A DNA stretch of 64,000 nt from Clostridiaceae bacterium OM02-2AC (GTDB lineage: Bacteria > Bacillota_I > Bacilli_A > Erysipelotrichales > Erysipelotrichaceae): contig QULU01000002.1 of the NCBI GenBank assembly GCA_003481775.1, forward strand, positions 124,001-188,000. Direction: 5' to 3'. Of the stretch, positions 54,401 to 63,335 are shown piece after piece (within the stretch, counting starts at the first letter, position 1; every line of letters begins with the position of its first letter). The position numbers and the translations under genes were made by a program. Under the pieces are notes generated by a model. The model worked only from the letters and a program-made list of their open reading frames with translations, was not told where the DNA came from and did not search any database.

Positions 54401-54471
54401 ACGATACATATATGCAAAAATATGAAAAAGGTTTTGAATGCATTTGAAGGTCTATGGAATGTTCCGTGCCC

Positions 54472-55152
54472 TTACTCTATAAAATTATGAAAAGTGCTTA
54501 ATACCTCTGCTTTTTTTGATCTGGAAATCGGCAGATGAATGGATGGCAGCATGACCATATCATTTTCAATTTTCAAAATATATGACATGTTTACGAGATA
54601 GCTGACATGAATCCAAAGAAAATTATAGACCTTAAAATCCTCATAGGCATCCTTCATGTTCTTCCGTTCACGAAACTCTCCTCGCCGGGTATGATATACA
54701 AGCAGCTTATCTTCCTTCTCAATGTAGTATATATCGCTGATTTTCAACGGAACCTTTACATTATTATAAGAGAACAGATATTCATCCTGATTACGAATCA
54801 GCTTTTGTATATAGGGCAGAATTCTCTCCATTTCCCGTTGCATATGCTTGCGTTCCACATAAAAGATACGGGCAAATGGTAGAATCTGTTGTTCAGACGG
54901 ACTGAGTTTGGTCTTGGTATAGATGATGATACGCTGAGGCTTATTCAGAACAAAGGATTGTGTTACTCTTGGAATCTCCATTTTCTCATGGAAAATCACG
55001 ACATGAAATTCCTTTTCCGCCTCCGCCTTAGCAAATTGGGATATTTTTTTGAAGCAATAGAAGCAGCAGTCCTCCTCCTGCAGCTTCTGCGCAAGAGAAA
55101 ACATGATATTTTTCGCAGCCTCTTCATTTTCCAATATCGCTATTCTCAGCAT
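54472..55152 (-). CDS. LytTR family regulator with degenerate receiver
   Basis: The protein has 226 residues. The N-terminal receiver keeps the acidic pair (ILENEEAAK) but where the phospho-accepting Asp should be it has VVIFHEKM, so Asp is replaced by His. The Thr and Lys (IIIYTKTKLS) seem partly kept. A linker follows, and then a complete LytTR DNA-binding domain (about 120-226): SDIYYIEKEDKLLVYHTRRGEF, FLWIHVSYLVNMSYI. It probably regulates without classic phosphorylation. No histidine kinase is adjacent. The leader and Ig-like gene downstream are likely targets. Start ATG 55152 behind GGGGGTGA. Confidence 0.88.
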   Translation of the reverse strand: MLRIAILENEEAAKNIMFSLAQKLQEEDCCFYCFKKISQFAKAEAEKEFHVVIFHEKMEIPRVTQSFVLNKPQRIIIYTKTKLSPSEQQILPFARIFYVERKHMQREMERILPYIQKLIRNQDEYLFSYNNVKVPLKISDIYYIEKEDKLLVYHTRRGEFRERKNMKDAYEDFKVYNFLWIHVSYLVNMSYILKIENDMVMLPSIHLPISRSKKAEVLSTFHNFIE

Positions 55153-55178
55153 ACGTATCACCCCCATGTTGTTATATA

Positions 55179-55898
55179 TTACAATTCCTTATAGGTACAC
55201 AATTCAATTTGATATTGTTGCAGCAAAGAAGCCGCTTCTTCACTGCACAGGATTTCCAGCTCCTTCATGCGTTTCAATGAATATGAGGTTGTTTCATACA
55301 AAAACTGATCCATATAGGCAGGATGACACATCAGATCGATCACGCCATTCTCTGCAATCGTTTCCAGTATTTTCTTTAATGATGCTAAGGATGCCCCATC
55401 GTCATAGAAATCCATAGAAAGCTGGGCATGCGGAAAGGATACGGGATATGCAAAGCCGCCGCGAAATGGCAATGCATATTCCTTATATAGTCTTTCTACC
55501 ACCTTCTGCAGCTTTGTGGTTGTATGAATATGATGATGGGAGTCCAGATGGTCAATCCGAATTCCCTGTGCCAGCACATAGTCGATCTGTGCCTTTAATT
55601 CCTCGTACATTTCTTCTTCGCAACAGCCTGCAAGCTCTCCCTGCTTATGGAAATAGCCGGTTTCCGTAACCAGGGTTTTGTGCGTGGATAGCAGCGGGCG
55701 ATAACAGGTAAGATTCAGATGTACGCCAACCGCCATATCCGGATGTTCATGGTACAGCGCTGCCGCATGGGCAAAGCCGGGCATGTTCGCCATAATTGAT
55801 GTTGAGGTGACAATACCGTCCTCCATCGCCTTCAGAATACCGTGATTAACCGCCTCACTGAAGCCGAAATCATCCGCATTTACAATCAATTTTCTCAT
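55179..55898 (-). CDS. chbG: ChbG/YdjC family carbohydrate deacetylase
   Basis: The 239-residue protein has family motifs LIVNADDFGFSEAVNHGI (metal-binding Asp pair), GVHLNLTCYRPL, and DHLDSHHHIHTTTKL with the metal-ligand histidines, plus MCHPAYMD near the C-terminus. Members remove an acetyl group from chito-oligosaccharides or related sugars. It follows the metallo-hydrolase gene by 61 bases on the same strand. RBS AGGAGGAG. No chitobiose PTS lies nearby. Confidence 0.92.
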   Translation of the reverse strand: MRKLIVNADDFGFSEAVNHGILKAMEDGIVTSTSIMANMPGFAHAAALYHEHPDMAVGVHLNLTCYRPLLSTHKTLVTETGYFHKQGELAGCCEEEMYEELKAQIDYVLAQGIRIDHLDSHHHIHTTTKLQKVVERLYKEYALPFRGGFAYPVSFPHAQLSMDFYDDGASLASLKKILETIAENGVIDLMCHPAYMDQFLYETTSYSLKRMKELEILCSEEAASLLQQYQIELCTYKEL

Positions 55899-55959
55899 TT
55901 GCTTCTCCTCCTTTATACAGCTTTATTATACGCCGATTGAAAGGCAGAGTATATGAAAA

Positions 55960-56664
55960 TCAACGGTTGTTCAGCATTGCATATTTATATGCCAGCATAA
56001 TTATCTGATCTGCATGACTGCCAATAACCGGAATGCCGTGTCCGCCTGCCACAATATCCGGATGCAGCTGCAGCTTCCAGAGCTTTAGAAAGCTTTCCAG
56101 CAAACGGGAGCCGTCATAAGCCATATCCCCCTTCCAGCCGGTATATGCTTCTTCTCCGGTTTCACCATCCGCAAAAAACATATCGCCACTAAAAAGAAGT
56201 ACTTCCTCATCCAGCGTCAAGTAATAAATCATGGAGCCATTGGTATGCCCCGGCATACGCAGTGCATGGATACGCAGACCTCCTGCACAAATATCCATAT
56301 CCTCCTTCATACAAACATCCGGATGACACGGCGGCATTACGTGATTGGTAAACGGACTGTTTGAACCGAAATTTCCGTCCGACATACTCTTTTCATCACC
56401 AGCACCAACGTAAACCTGTGCTCCCTTGCTTTGAAACCAGGAAGCGCTTCCCGCATGATCATCGTGACCGTGCGTCAAAAGGACATGTGTGATGTTGTCT
56501 TCGGGTATATTCCAGAAAGCCATATTCTGCCGTATGATATCCAGAGCATCATAACGCCCGCAGTCAATCAGGATGTAGCCGCTGTCATGCTGAAGAGCAT
56601 AGACATTTCCCAGCTTTCCATATACGCCTCCGGAAAGAAGATACAGGTGTTTTCTTAATTTCAT
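55960..56664 (-). CDS. MBL-fold metallo-hydrolase
   Basis: The 234-residue metallo-beta-lactamase fold protein has the metal site THGHDDHAGSA (HxHxDH, about 70-80), MPGHTNGSMIYYL with the next His, LLFSGDMFF with the bridging Asp, and GGHGIPVIGSH near the end. These are glyoxalase II-like or lactonase-like hydrolases; the substrate is unknown. RBS GGAGGTAAT. It is the first gene of a two-gene unit with chbG. Confidence 0.9.
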   Translation of the reverse strand: MKLRKHLYLLSGGVYGKLGNVYALQHDSGYILIDCGRYDALDIIRQNMAFWNIPEDNITHVLLTHGHDDHAGSASWFQSKGAQVYVGAGDEKSMSDGNFGSNSPFTNHVMPPCHPDVCMKEDMDICAGGLRIHALRMPGHTNGSMIYYLTLDEEVLLFSGDMFFADGETGEEAYTGWKGDMAYDGSRLLESFLKLWKLQLHPDIVAGGHGIPVIGSHADQIIMLAYKYAMLNNR

Positions 56665-56678
56665 TTACATTACCTCCT

Positions 56679-56891
56679 TCATCTCTGCCATACAAGTGTA
56701 AGGGAGCAGTCTCTATCGTTAAGGAAAGTATAGCATATTCCAAGCTCATACTGCGACTTAATTTCAGTGTGCAGTAAAGCCTGTGTCTTTTCTTTCCACT
56801 GTTTTATGTAATCTTTCCCTGCATGCAGTCCTTGGTATCCGAATAATGTTACATATACAAAACGATAACGGTCAGCTGTTTTGCAAAGCAT
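56679..56891 (-). CDS. Small hypothetical protein behind murA
   Basis: A 70-residue frame (MLCKTADRYRFVYVTLFGYQG...) runs from ATG 56891 to a stop 15 bases before the metallo-hydrolase gene. It looks like an alpha/beta peptide with normal codon usage. The ribosome site is weak, and a GAACGGC/GCGGTTC hairpin just upstream (56892-56925) could be the murA terminator, which lowers confidence. I do not recognise the family. Confidence 0.45.
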   Translation of the reverse strand: MLCKTADRYRFVYVTLFGYQGLHAGKDYIKQWKEKTQALLHTEIKSQYELGICYTFLNDRDCSLTLVWQR

Positions 56892-56929
56892 GTAAAAGAA
56901 CCGCCGTTTCCAGCCGTTCTTCTCTTTGT

Positions 56930-58192
56930 TTATTCTACGGTTTCTCTCCATATTTTTGCGCCGAGAGCCGTAAGCTTTTCATCAATATGTTCATATCCGC
57001 GTTCGATATGATAGATGTTGTGAATCGTTGTCACACCATCCGCAATCAGACCTGCAATCACAAGACAGGCCCCGCATCTTAAATCTGTTGCATAGACCTC
57101 GGCACCGGATAACGGTGTTGGTCCGTTGATAAAGGAGCTCGGTATCATCACATTGATGTTTGCCCCCATCTTGTTTAACTCCTGACAGTGCTTAAACCGC
57201 TCTGTATAAATCGTTTCCGTTACAATCGACTGTCCCTGTGCCTGTGTCAGCAATGCTGTCAGCGGCTGCTGAATGTCTGTCGCAAAGCCCGGATACGGCA
57301 GCGTCTTGATATCCGCAGCCTTTAAGTCCTTGGAAGCGCGAATTACTACATTATCCACACCGATTTCCAAATCCGTTCCGATTTCCTTCAGTTTGGAAAG
57401 TAGTGCCTCCAAATGATGCGGGATAATATTGTCGATGCGTACTTCCTTTGCGGCAGCTGCGGCAAGCACGATATAGGTGGCTGCCTCGATTCTATCCGGA
57501 ATAATCTCATGGAAACAGCCGGCCAGCTGATCCACGCCATCAATCGTGATGACGTTTGTACCCGCACCGCGGATATTGGCTCCCATTTTATTCAAAAGGG
57601 TTGCCACATCAATAATTTCCGGTTCCTTTGCGGCATTCTCAATCGTCGTTCTCCCCTTCGCATGAACGGCAGCCATCATAATGTTAATGGTCGCTCCCAC
57701 ACTGGCGATATCCAGAAAAATCTTGGTTCCAATCAGCTGTGGTGCATCCAGAATATAAGAGCCGTGATCATACCGGATTTCCGCTCCCAGGGCTTCAAAC
57801 CCCTTTAAATGCAGATCAATCGGTCTGGGTCCCAGATAACATCCCCCCGGCATTTTGATTTCCGCATGCCCGTATTTTCCCAGCAGTGCTCCCATGAAAT
57901 AATAGGAAGCACGAAGTTTATTTACAGCGTCCTGTACCAGAGGACGATTTTCCATTGCGGTTGGATCAATAACAATGGTATCAGAAGAACGGATGTCCAC
58001 CAGAACACCCAGATCTCTCAGCAGTACAGACAGGGATTGTACATCAGATATTTCAGGAACTCCACAAATAGTAACTGGTCCATTTGCCAGAATGGCGGCC
58101 GGGATCAGTGCAACGGTAGCATTTTTTGAACCGCTGATTCTTACTGTCCCCTCTAATGCATGCTTTCCTTCAATTTTTATAACTTCTTCCAT
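56930..58192 (-). CDS. murA: UDP-N-acetylglucosamine 1-carboxyvinyltransferase
   Basis: The 420-residue enzyme transfers enolpyruvate to UDP-GlcNAc, the first committed step of peptidoglycan synthesis and the target of fosfomycin. Motifs are [19 protein letters not shown] (Lys22-type active residue), [15 protein letters not shown], and the loop [18 protein letters not shown] with the fosfomycin-sensitive Cys (about 115). The C-terminal [17 protein letters not shown] is also typical. It is full length. Firmicutes often carry two paralogues (MurA/MurZ); which one this is cannot be said. It is divergent from the DUF1846 gene. Confidence 0.95.
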   Translation of the reverse strand: MEEVIKIEGKHALEGTVRISGSKNATVALIPAAILANGPVTICGVPEISDVQSLSVLLRDLGVLVDIRSSDTIVIDPTAMENRPLVQDAVNKLRASYYFMGALLGKYGHAEIKMPGGCYLGPRPIDLHLKGFEALGAEIRYDHGSYILDAPQLIGTKIFLDIASVGATINIMMAAVHAKGRTTIENAAKEPEIIDVATLLNKMGANIRGAGTNVITIDGVDQLAGCFHEIIPDRIEAATYIVLAAAAAKEVRIDNIIPHHLEALLSKLKEIGTDLEIGVDNVVIRASKDLKAADIKTLPYPGFATDIQQPLTALLTQAQGQSIVTETIYTERFKHCQELNKMGANINVMIPSSFINGPTPLSGAEVYATDLRCGACLVIAGLIADGVTTIHNIYHIERGYEHIDEKLTALGAKIWRETVE

Positions 58193-58450
58193 GACAATTC
58201 TCCTTCCAGTATTACTATTTTATTGTGATTTACTGTTCGCGTGATTCTTTACAGGCGCAAAAGTGCATTATTATTATAAAGCATTTCAGGACAGATATCT
58301 ATATAAAAAGAAAAATCTTAAGAACTTGCCATTTCCTGCACAGGAATCCGCTGTGCATCTTAAAATATTCCCGATTTTTTCCCATTTAATTAGTAAATGC
58401 ATGTCTTTTTTGGTATAATACGAAATAGTGGGTTGAAAAGGAGTGGAACG

Positions 58451-59935
58451 ATGAAAGAAGTGGCATTTGATAATGACAAGTATTTAAAACTGCAATCCAA
58501 GCACATCTTGGAACGTATCAGCAATTTTGACAATAAATTATATCTGGAGTTTGGCGGAAAGCTGTTTGATGATCACCATGCTGCCAGAGTTCTGCCAGGA
58601 TTTCAGCCGGACAGTAAACTGGAAATGCTCCTCGAACTGAAAGAGGAAGTGGAAATCGTCATCGCGGTTTCTGCGAATGATATAGAGAAAAACAAGATAC
58701 GAAGCGATATGGGAATCACCTACGATGTTGAGGTACTTCGTCTGATTGACGCATTCCGTGATACCGGGCTGTATGTTGGCAGTGTTGTCATCACACAGTA
58801 TGCGAATCAGGCATCCGCAGATACCTTCAAGGCACATCTGGAGCATCTGGGTGTCCATGTATATCTGCATTATCCAATCGCAGGATATCCAAACAATATA
58901 CCTTTGATCGTATCCGATGAAGGCTACGGTAAGAATGAATACATAGAAACGACAAAGCCGCTGATTGTTGTAACGGCACCGGGACCAGGTTCTGGAAAAA
59001 TGGCGACCTGCCTGTCTCAGCTGTACCATGAGCACAAACGCGGAATCAAGGCGGGATATGCGAAATTTGAAACCTTCCCAATCTGGAACCTTCCGCTGAA
59101 GCATCCGGTGAATCTGGCTTATGAGGCTGCAACCGCGGATTTAAATGATATCAATATGATTGACCCGTTCCATCTGGAGGCCTACGGGGAAACGACTGTC
59201 AACTATAACCGTGATGTAGAAATTTTCCCGGTTCTGAATGCCATGTTTGAAAAAATACTCGGTACAAGCCCTTATAAATCTCCAACGGATATGGGGGTGA
59301 ATATGGCCGGCTACTGTATTGAGAATGATGAGGCCGCCAAGCGTGCCAGCAGTGATGAAATCATTCGCCGTTATTATAAAGCCAGAGTAGATTATAAAAA
59401 AGGACACACGAGTGAAGATACCATCAGTAAAATTGAAATCATCATGTCACAGGCGAATATTCAGCCCAAGGAGCGAAGCGTAGTAAAACCGGCGCTGGAA
59501 AAATCTGAGGAAACGGATGCACCGGCTGTAGCGATTGAGCTGCCGGACGGACGAATCGTGACAGGAAAAACCACCTCTTTGCTGGGGGCAAGCTCTGCGG
59601 CTTTGCTGAATGCTTTGAAGGCACTGGGAAATATCAATGATGAAATTCCGTTGATTTCCCCGAATATCATCGAGCCGATTCAGAAGCTGAAGGTGAATTC
59701 TCTGGGAAATCATAATCCGAGATTGCATACGGATGAAATTCTGATTGCACTCTCCATCAGTGCTACCACCAATCCGGTATCCCACCTTGCTCTGCAGCAG
59801 CTGGATAAGCTGAAGGACTGTGAGGCACACAGTACTGTAATTCTGTCTCAGGTGGATGCAAATACCTTCCGCAAGCTGAATGTCAATCTGACATGCGAGG
59901 ACAGATATCAGACGAAAAAGCTATACCACAGATAA
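58451..59935 (+). CDS. DUF1846 family protein
   Basis: The 494-residue cytoplasmic protein matches DUF1846: [59 protein letters not shown] (a P-loop-like GPGSGK), [25 protein letters not shown], and a C-terminal [15 protein letters not shown]. Structures show a Rossmann-like fold, but the function is unknown. ATG 58451 is chosen behind AAAGGAGTGG. It is monocistronic and closed by a terminator. Confidence 0.92.
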   Translation: MKEVAFDNDKYLKLQSKHILERISNFDNKLYLEFGGKLFDDHHAARVLPGFQPDSKLEMLLELKEEVEIVIAVSANDIEKNKIRSDMGITYDVEVLRLIDAFRDTGLYVGSVVITQYANQASADTFKAHLEHLGVHVYLHYPIAGYPNNIPLIVSDEGYGKNEYIETTKPLIVVTAPGPGSGKMATCLSQLYHEHKRGIKAGYAKFETFPIWNLPLKHPVNLAYEAATADLNDINMIDPFHLEAYGETTVNYNRDVEIFPVLNAMFEKILGTSPYKSPTDMGVNMAGYCIENDEAAKRASSDEIIRRYYKARVDYKKGHTSEDTISKIEIIMSQANIQPKERSVVKPALEKSEETDAPAVAIELPDGRIVTGKTTSLLGASSAALLNALKALGNINDEIPLISPNIIEPIQKLKVNSLGNHNPRLHTDEILIALSISATTNPVSHLALQQLDKLKDCEAHSTVILSQVDANTFRKLNVNLTCEDRYQTKKLYHR

Positions 59936-59940
59936 TACAG

Positions 59941-59966
59941 GCAGTCCCTTCGGACTGTCTTTTTTA
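59941..59966 (+). terminator. Rho-independent terminator of the DUF1846 gene
   Basis: GCAGTCC pairs with GGACTGT across CTTC and is followed by T6. Confidence 0.92.
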
Positions 59967-59977
59967 CTGTCACTGAA

Positions 59978-60053
59978 TTCACATGGTATTGCCGTTATTT
60001 TTGAAAAGCGTTCACAGCTGCTTCAGAAAATATTCACAGAGCATTGATACAAT
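59978..60053 (+). promoter_or_regulatory. Response-regulator-type promoter of the sulfotransferase gene
   Basis: TT-hexamers recur at exact 11-bp steps: TTCACA (59978), TTGCCG (59989), TTTGAA (60000), TTCACA (60011), TTCAGA (60022) and TTCACA (60033). Nine bp after the last comes TACAAT (60048-60053). No -35 consensus is needed in such activator-driven promoters. Spacing is identical to the three small-RNA promoters, so one regulator of the PhoP/OmpR type is likely. Confidence 0.72.
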
Positions 60054-60069
60054 AACAGCGGTGATAAAA

Positions 60070-61659
60070 ATGAAGAACAAAAAGAAAAAAAGTGCAATTA
60101 TTTTAACGATTGCGGCAGTATCGCTATGTCTGGTGGCCTGGCTGACCAAACCGGAAACAACAAATACCACTGGCAGCATTGCTTCTGCCAAGACAACAGT
60201 GAAGGATATCTATCATGTGGAAAAGCAGAATGCCATACGTGAATCGCTAGACAATCAGATTGCGGAGGGCAGCTACAGCGAAGATAATGCTTTGATGGTC
60301 TATAATCCGTTTGGCACAAACACGCTTTCCATGTATACGTATTTTACAAGCACACAGGGTGCGAAAATCAGCTATACGATCCATGTAGAGAATAAAAATA
60401 TTGCGGATTTCACACGCACATTAAATAGTGATTATGCTACGACGCATGAATATCAGCTGATCGGTCTGATACCAAATCAGGAAAATACGATCACCCTTCA
60501 TATGGAATATGAAGACGGTACGAATAGGGATGTCACATATACCTATACCTGCGGCTCCTTAAAAGGAAGTGAATCCATTCAGCTGGAAATGGAGGAGGGC
60601 ACCAGCAGGGAAGAAGTCAGCGATGGCCTGTATGTCATTCTCGGCAATGACAGTGATGCGGATGACTTCATGTATTATTATGATAACAACGGTATTCTGC
60701 GCGGTGAAGTGCCAATCGAAGGCTATCGATCACACCGTCTGCTGTTTGCAAATGATCGCATGTATTACAGCATAAGCACGAATAAGATGGCGGAAATGGA
60801 TGCTCTGGGACAGGTTACCAACGTATTTGATCTGGGTAACTATGACCTGCACCATGACTACGTATTTGATGATAACGGAGACATGCTGATTCTCGCAACC
60901 GACACGACAAAGGATACGGTTGAGGATATGATTATCCGTTTGGATGTTTCCAGCGGTGCTGTGTCTCTGGTCGTAGATATGGGGGATTTATTCACAACCT
61001 ATAAAGCCTCTGTGTATGATAAAGATAATGACGAGCTGGACTGGACGCACCTTAATACCATTCAGTGGATGGGAGCTAACGAAATTCTTGTGAGCAGCCG
61101 GGAAACAAGCACCATCGTCAAAATCAAGGATATCGATGGCACACCGGAAATAGATTATATGATGGGGGAAAAGACCTTCTGGGAAGACAGTGACTATGCA
61201 GACCTGCTGCTGGATAAGGCAAACAGCTTCACCTCACAGACCGGTCAGCATTCCATAACCTATGTGGAGGATGATACCCTTGCAGATGGACAGTATTATC
61301 TGTATATGTTTAATAACAACTTCGGATACTCTTCCACGAATACAGCCTATGACTGGAGTCAGCTGAATATCCCTACCGAGGTTAAGGCTGAGGATGCAGT
61401 AAGCAAATACTACAAATATCTGGTGGATGAAAAAAAGGGTACCTATACACTTGTGGATGCATTCGATGTCCCATATTCCCCTTATGTATCAAGCGTACAG
61501 AATATCGGTACGAATACGATTGTGGACAGTGGCATGGCATTTAATTTTCAGGAATATGATAGTGAGCATACGCTGATTCGTTCTTTTACCATGAAGGGTG
61601 AAAAGTATATTTATCGGGTTTATAAGTATACCTTTGATAATTTCTATTTTAATCAGTAG
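60070..61659 (+). CDS. Membrane-anchored arylsulfate sulfotransferase
   Basis: The 529-residue protein has an N-terminal anchor or signal helix (about 9-24) after a lysine-rich start. An ASST N-terminal beta domain is followed by a six-bladed propeller with catalytic histidines in DLHHDYVFDDNGDM (about 257-270), DWTHLNTIQW (about 322-331) and TGQHSITYV (about 397). ILVSSRETSTIVKI is also typical. The family transfers sulfuryl groups between phenols without PAPS. The start at 60070 is closest to the promoter but has only GGTGAT as ribosome site. It is monocistronic. Confidence 0.9.
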   Translation: MKNKKKKSAIILTIAAVSLCLVAWLTKPETTNTTGSIASAKTTVKDIYHVEKQNAIRESLDNQIAEGSYSEDNALMVYNPFGTNTLSMYTYFTSTQGAKISYTIHVENKNIADFTRTLNSDYATTHEYQLIGLIPNQENTITLHMEYEDGTNRDVTYTYTCGSLKGSESIQLEMEEGTSREEVSDGLYVILGNDSDADDFMYYYDNNGILRGEVPIEGYRSHRLLFANDRMYYSISTNKMAEMDALGQVTNVFDLGNYDLHHDYVFDDNGDMLILATDTTKDTVEDMIIRLDVSSGAVSLVVDMGDLFTTYKASVYDKDNDELDWTHLNTIQWMGANEILVSSRETSTIVKIKDIDGTPEIDYMMGEKTFWEDSDYADLLLDKANSFTSQTGQHSITYVEDDTLADGQYYLYMFNNNFGYSSTNTAYDWSQLNIPTEVKAEDAVSKYYKYLVDEKKGTYTLVDAFDVPYSPYVSSVQNIGTNTIVDSGMAFNFQEYDSEHTLIRSFTMKGEKYIYRVYKYTFDNFYFNQ

Positions 61660-61663
61660 TTTA

Positions 61664-61687
61664 CAGGGTACAGATTGTGCCCTTTTT
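61664..61687 (+). terminator. Rho-independent terminator of the sulfotransferase gene
   Basis: AGGGTAC pairs with GTGCCCT across five bases and is followed by T5. The next 270 bases to 61957 show no gene. Confidence 0.85.
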
Positions 61688-61956
61688 CTTTATCCACGCT
61701 GCCTTACAGAAAACAGCTCCGACGTGAATTGCCTATTTCTATCAGCTAATATATGCTTGAAAATTGCTTTCATAAAGAAACAGCTAAGAGTATTTGACAG
61801 TATGTTTTCTCTAATGCATCAAAAGTGAAATCTCTATTGCCAGTTATGCATGAAGGCGTTTGATTCCGTACCTTGTAGCCTTATTCCTACAGGCAATGTA
61901 TTTGCAATTTTACGTATTCTTGGTTATGATAATAAAAAAGATGGGAGACTGAAACT

Positions 61957-62316
61957 ATGCGTATGCTGTTTATTGAATATCCGGCCTGCTCAACATGCAG
62001 AAAAGCAAAGAAGTATCTGCAGGACGCCGGGATGGAGCTGGAAATCCGCCATATCGTTGAGGAAACACCTACAGTGGAAGAGCTTCGTGCGTGGGTAAAG
62101 GAGAGCGGGTTAGAATTAAAAAAATTCTTTAATACCTCCGGCAATGCTTACAAGGAGCTGAAGCTGAAGGATCGTCTGAAGGAGCTAAGCGAGGAGGAGC
62201 AGCTGCGGTTACTTGCAGGCAACGGTATGCTGATCAAGCGGCCGCTGCTGATTTGTGAAAACGGAATCGCAGTTGGCTTCAAGGAAGAGAAATATAAAAA
62301 TTTATGTTCAGAATAA
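61957..62316 (+). CDS. ArsC/Spx family protein
   Basis: The 119-residue thioredoxin-fold protein has CSTCRKAKKYL (CxxC at residues 11-14), EETPTVEELRAWV, ELKKFFNTSGNAYKEL, and the RPLLICENGIAVGFKEEKY end. This is the YffB/Spx-like branch of the arsenate reductase family. It may be a redox protein or a regulator; true arsenate reduction is not implied because no ars genes are nearby. RBS is GGGAGACTG. The metal-dependent regulator follows in the same direction. Confidence 0.88.
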   Translation: MRMLFIEYPACSTCRKAKKYLQDAGMELEIRHIVEETPTVEELRAWVKESGLELKKFFNTSGNAYKELKLKDRLKELSEEEQLRLLAGNGMLIKRPLLICENGIAVGFKEEKYKNLCSE

Positions 62317-62359
62317 CAAATATGTGTTATATTGATAAAAAGGCATTGAGGTGATAAAG

Positions 62360-62722
62360 GTGATATTAGGTGAATCGTTGGAGGATTATCTGGAAACACT
62401 GCTAATCCTGGATAATGAAAACGGCAAGATCCGCTGTGTGGATGTGGCTAAGAAAATGGATGTTTCCAAGCCAAGTGTGAATAAGGCTATGAATGTATTA
62501 AAGGAAAAAGGACTTGTTCAGCAGGAAACCTATGGGGATATACATTTTACTCCGGAGGGAAGAGAGCTTGCTGTCAAGGTGTATCAGCGGCATACAACAA
62601 TCCGCTCCTTTCTGGAGGATGTACTTGGTGTTGCACCGGATACAGCAGAGGAAGAAGCATGTCATATCGAGCATGTTATCAGTGAAGATACCTTCCAGAA
62701 AATAAAAAATTTCAAAAGATAG
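62360..62722 (+). CDS. DtxR/MntR-family metal-dependent regulator
   Basis: The protein has about 120 residues. A winged helix (about 4-65) has SLEDYLETLLILDNENG and VDVAKKMDVSKPSVNKAMNVLKEKGLV (ends VDVAKKMD and KEKGLV). A dimerisation/metal domain follows with YQRHTTIRSFLEDVLGV and EEACHIEHVIS; E/C/H ligands as in MntR and IdeR are visible. It lacks the C-terminal SH3 domain, as in MntR. GTG 62360 is chosen behind GAGGTG; GTG 62351 is the alternative. Metal homeostasis is inferred. Confidence 0.85.
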   Translation: MILGESLEDYLETLLILDNENGKIRCVDVAKKMDVSKPSVNKAMNVLKEKGLVQQETYGDIHFTPEGRELAVKVYQRHTTIRSFLEDVLGVAPDTAEEEACHIEHVISEDTFQKIKNFKR

Positions 62723-62755
62723 CGCTTTTTTATGAAAATGCGCTTTTTTTTGTTG
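62723..62755 (+). terminator. Rho-independent terminator of the regulator gene
   Basis: AGCGC and GCGCT pair across an AT-rich loop and T8 follows at once after the stop codon. Confidence 0.8.
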
Positions 62756-62793
62756 CATATTTTTATAAAACGGAATAGAATAGTATAGGACAT

Positions 62794-62870
62794 CGGGATG
62801 TAGCACAGCTTGGTAGTGCGCTTGCTTCGGGAGCAAGAGGTCGCAGGTTCAAATCCTGTCATTCCGACCA
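62794..62870 (+). tRNA. tRNA-Pro, anticodon CGG
   Basis: A complete 77-base cloverleaf with encoded CCA: acceptor CGGGATG/CATTCCG, D loop AGCACAGCTTGGTAGTGCG, anticodon stem CTTGC/GCAAG with loop TTCGGGA (anticodon CGG at 62828-62830), and T loop GGTTCAAATCC. It reads the CCG codon. It stands alone between the metal regulator and tatD and is followed by a terminator. Confidence 0.95.
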
Positions 62871-62879
62871 TTCTGCTGA

Positions 62880-62905
62880 TTAGCCTTTGAAGAAAAGGCT
62901 TTTTT
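62880..62905 (+). terminator. Rho-independent terminator after tRNA-Pro
   Basis: AGCCTT pairs with AAGGCT across a short loop and is followed by T7. Confidence 0.88.
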
Positions 62906-63335
62906 TATATGCTTAACACATACGGCACCTACATACGCTCTATTGGACAAGCACGATTCCTAATGAAACCCGCTGTATAGAAATAATAGCCCTGATAGAT
63001 TGGAATGCTGCTTCTTACCTGTGTTCATGCAGCTATATAGTCTTCAAGCAACTTTCAAGATAAGAAGCATGAAAGTTTTATCATATGTAAACAGCCTTGA
63101 AAACAGTTTGCTTTCAGATACATGAAAGACTTCGTTCTATAAACTGCTGAAAAAGTAGACGGTTCTAAAATCGTCTACTTTTCTGATTACAACGATCAGA
63201 AGCAACCGTATGCAAGCTGTAACCCAAGTCTTTTTCATTGTGCGGTATATCCTACCTGCATTTCCGGTTCATCAGCATTTCCTTCTGTCAGTATAGAAGT
63301 AAAAATTTGGTTTCTTACGCGTGGAAAACATATTC
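62906..63335. other. Intergenic region with one hairpin
   Basis: No gene is seen. AAGTAGACG pairs with CGTCTACTT at 63153-63179, followed by TTC, a likely terminator usable on either strand. Other short AT-rich repeats such as GCATGAAAG near 63067 and CATGAAAG near 63120 have no clear meaning. Confidence 0.5.

Noticed and set aside
62662..62871. Minus-strand frame MVGMTGFEPATSCSRSK...
   Set aside because: It is the well-known false protein produced by reading a tRNA gene antisense; it exactly overlaps tRNA-Pro.
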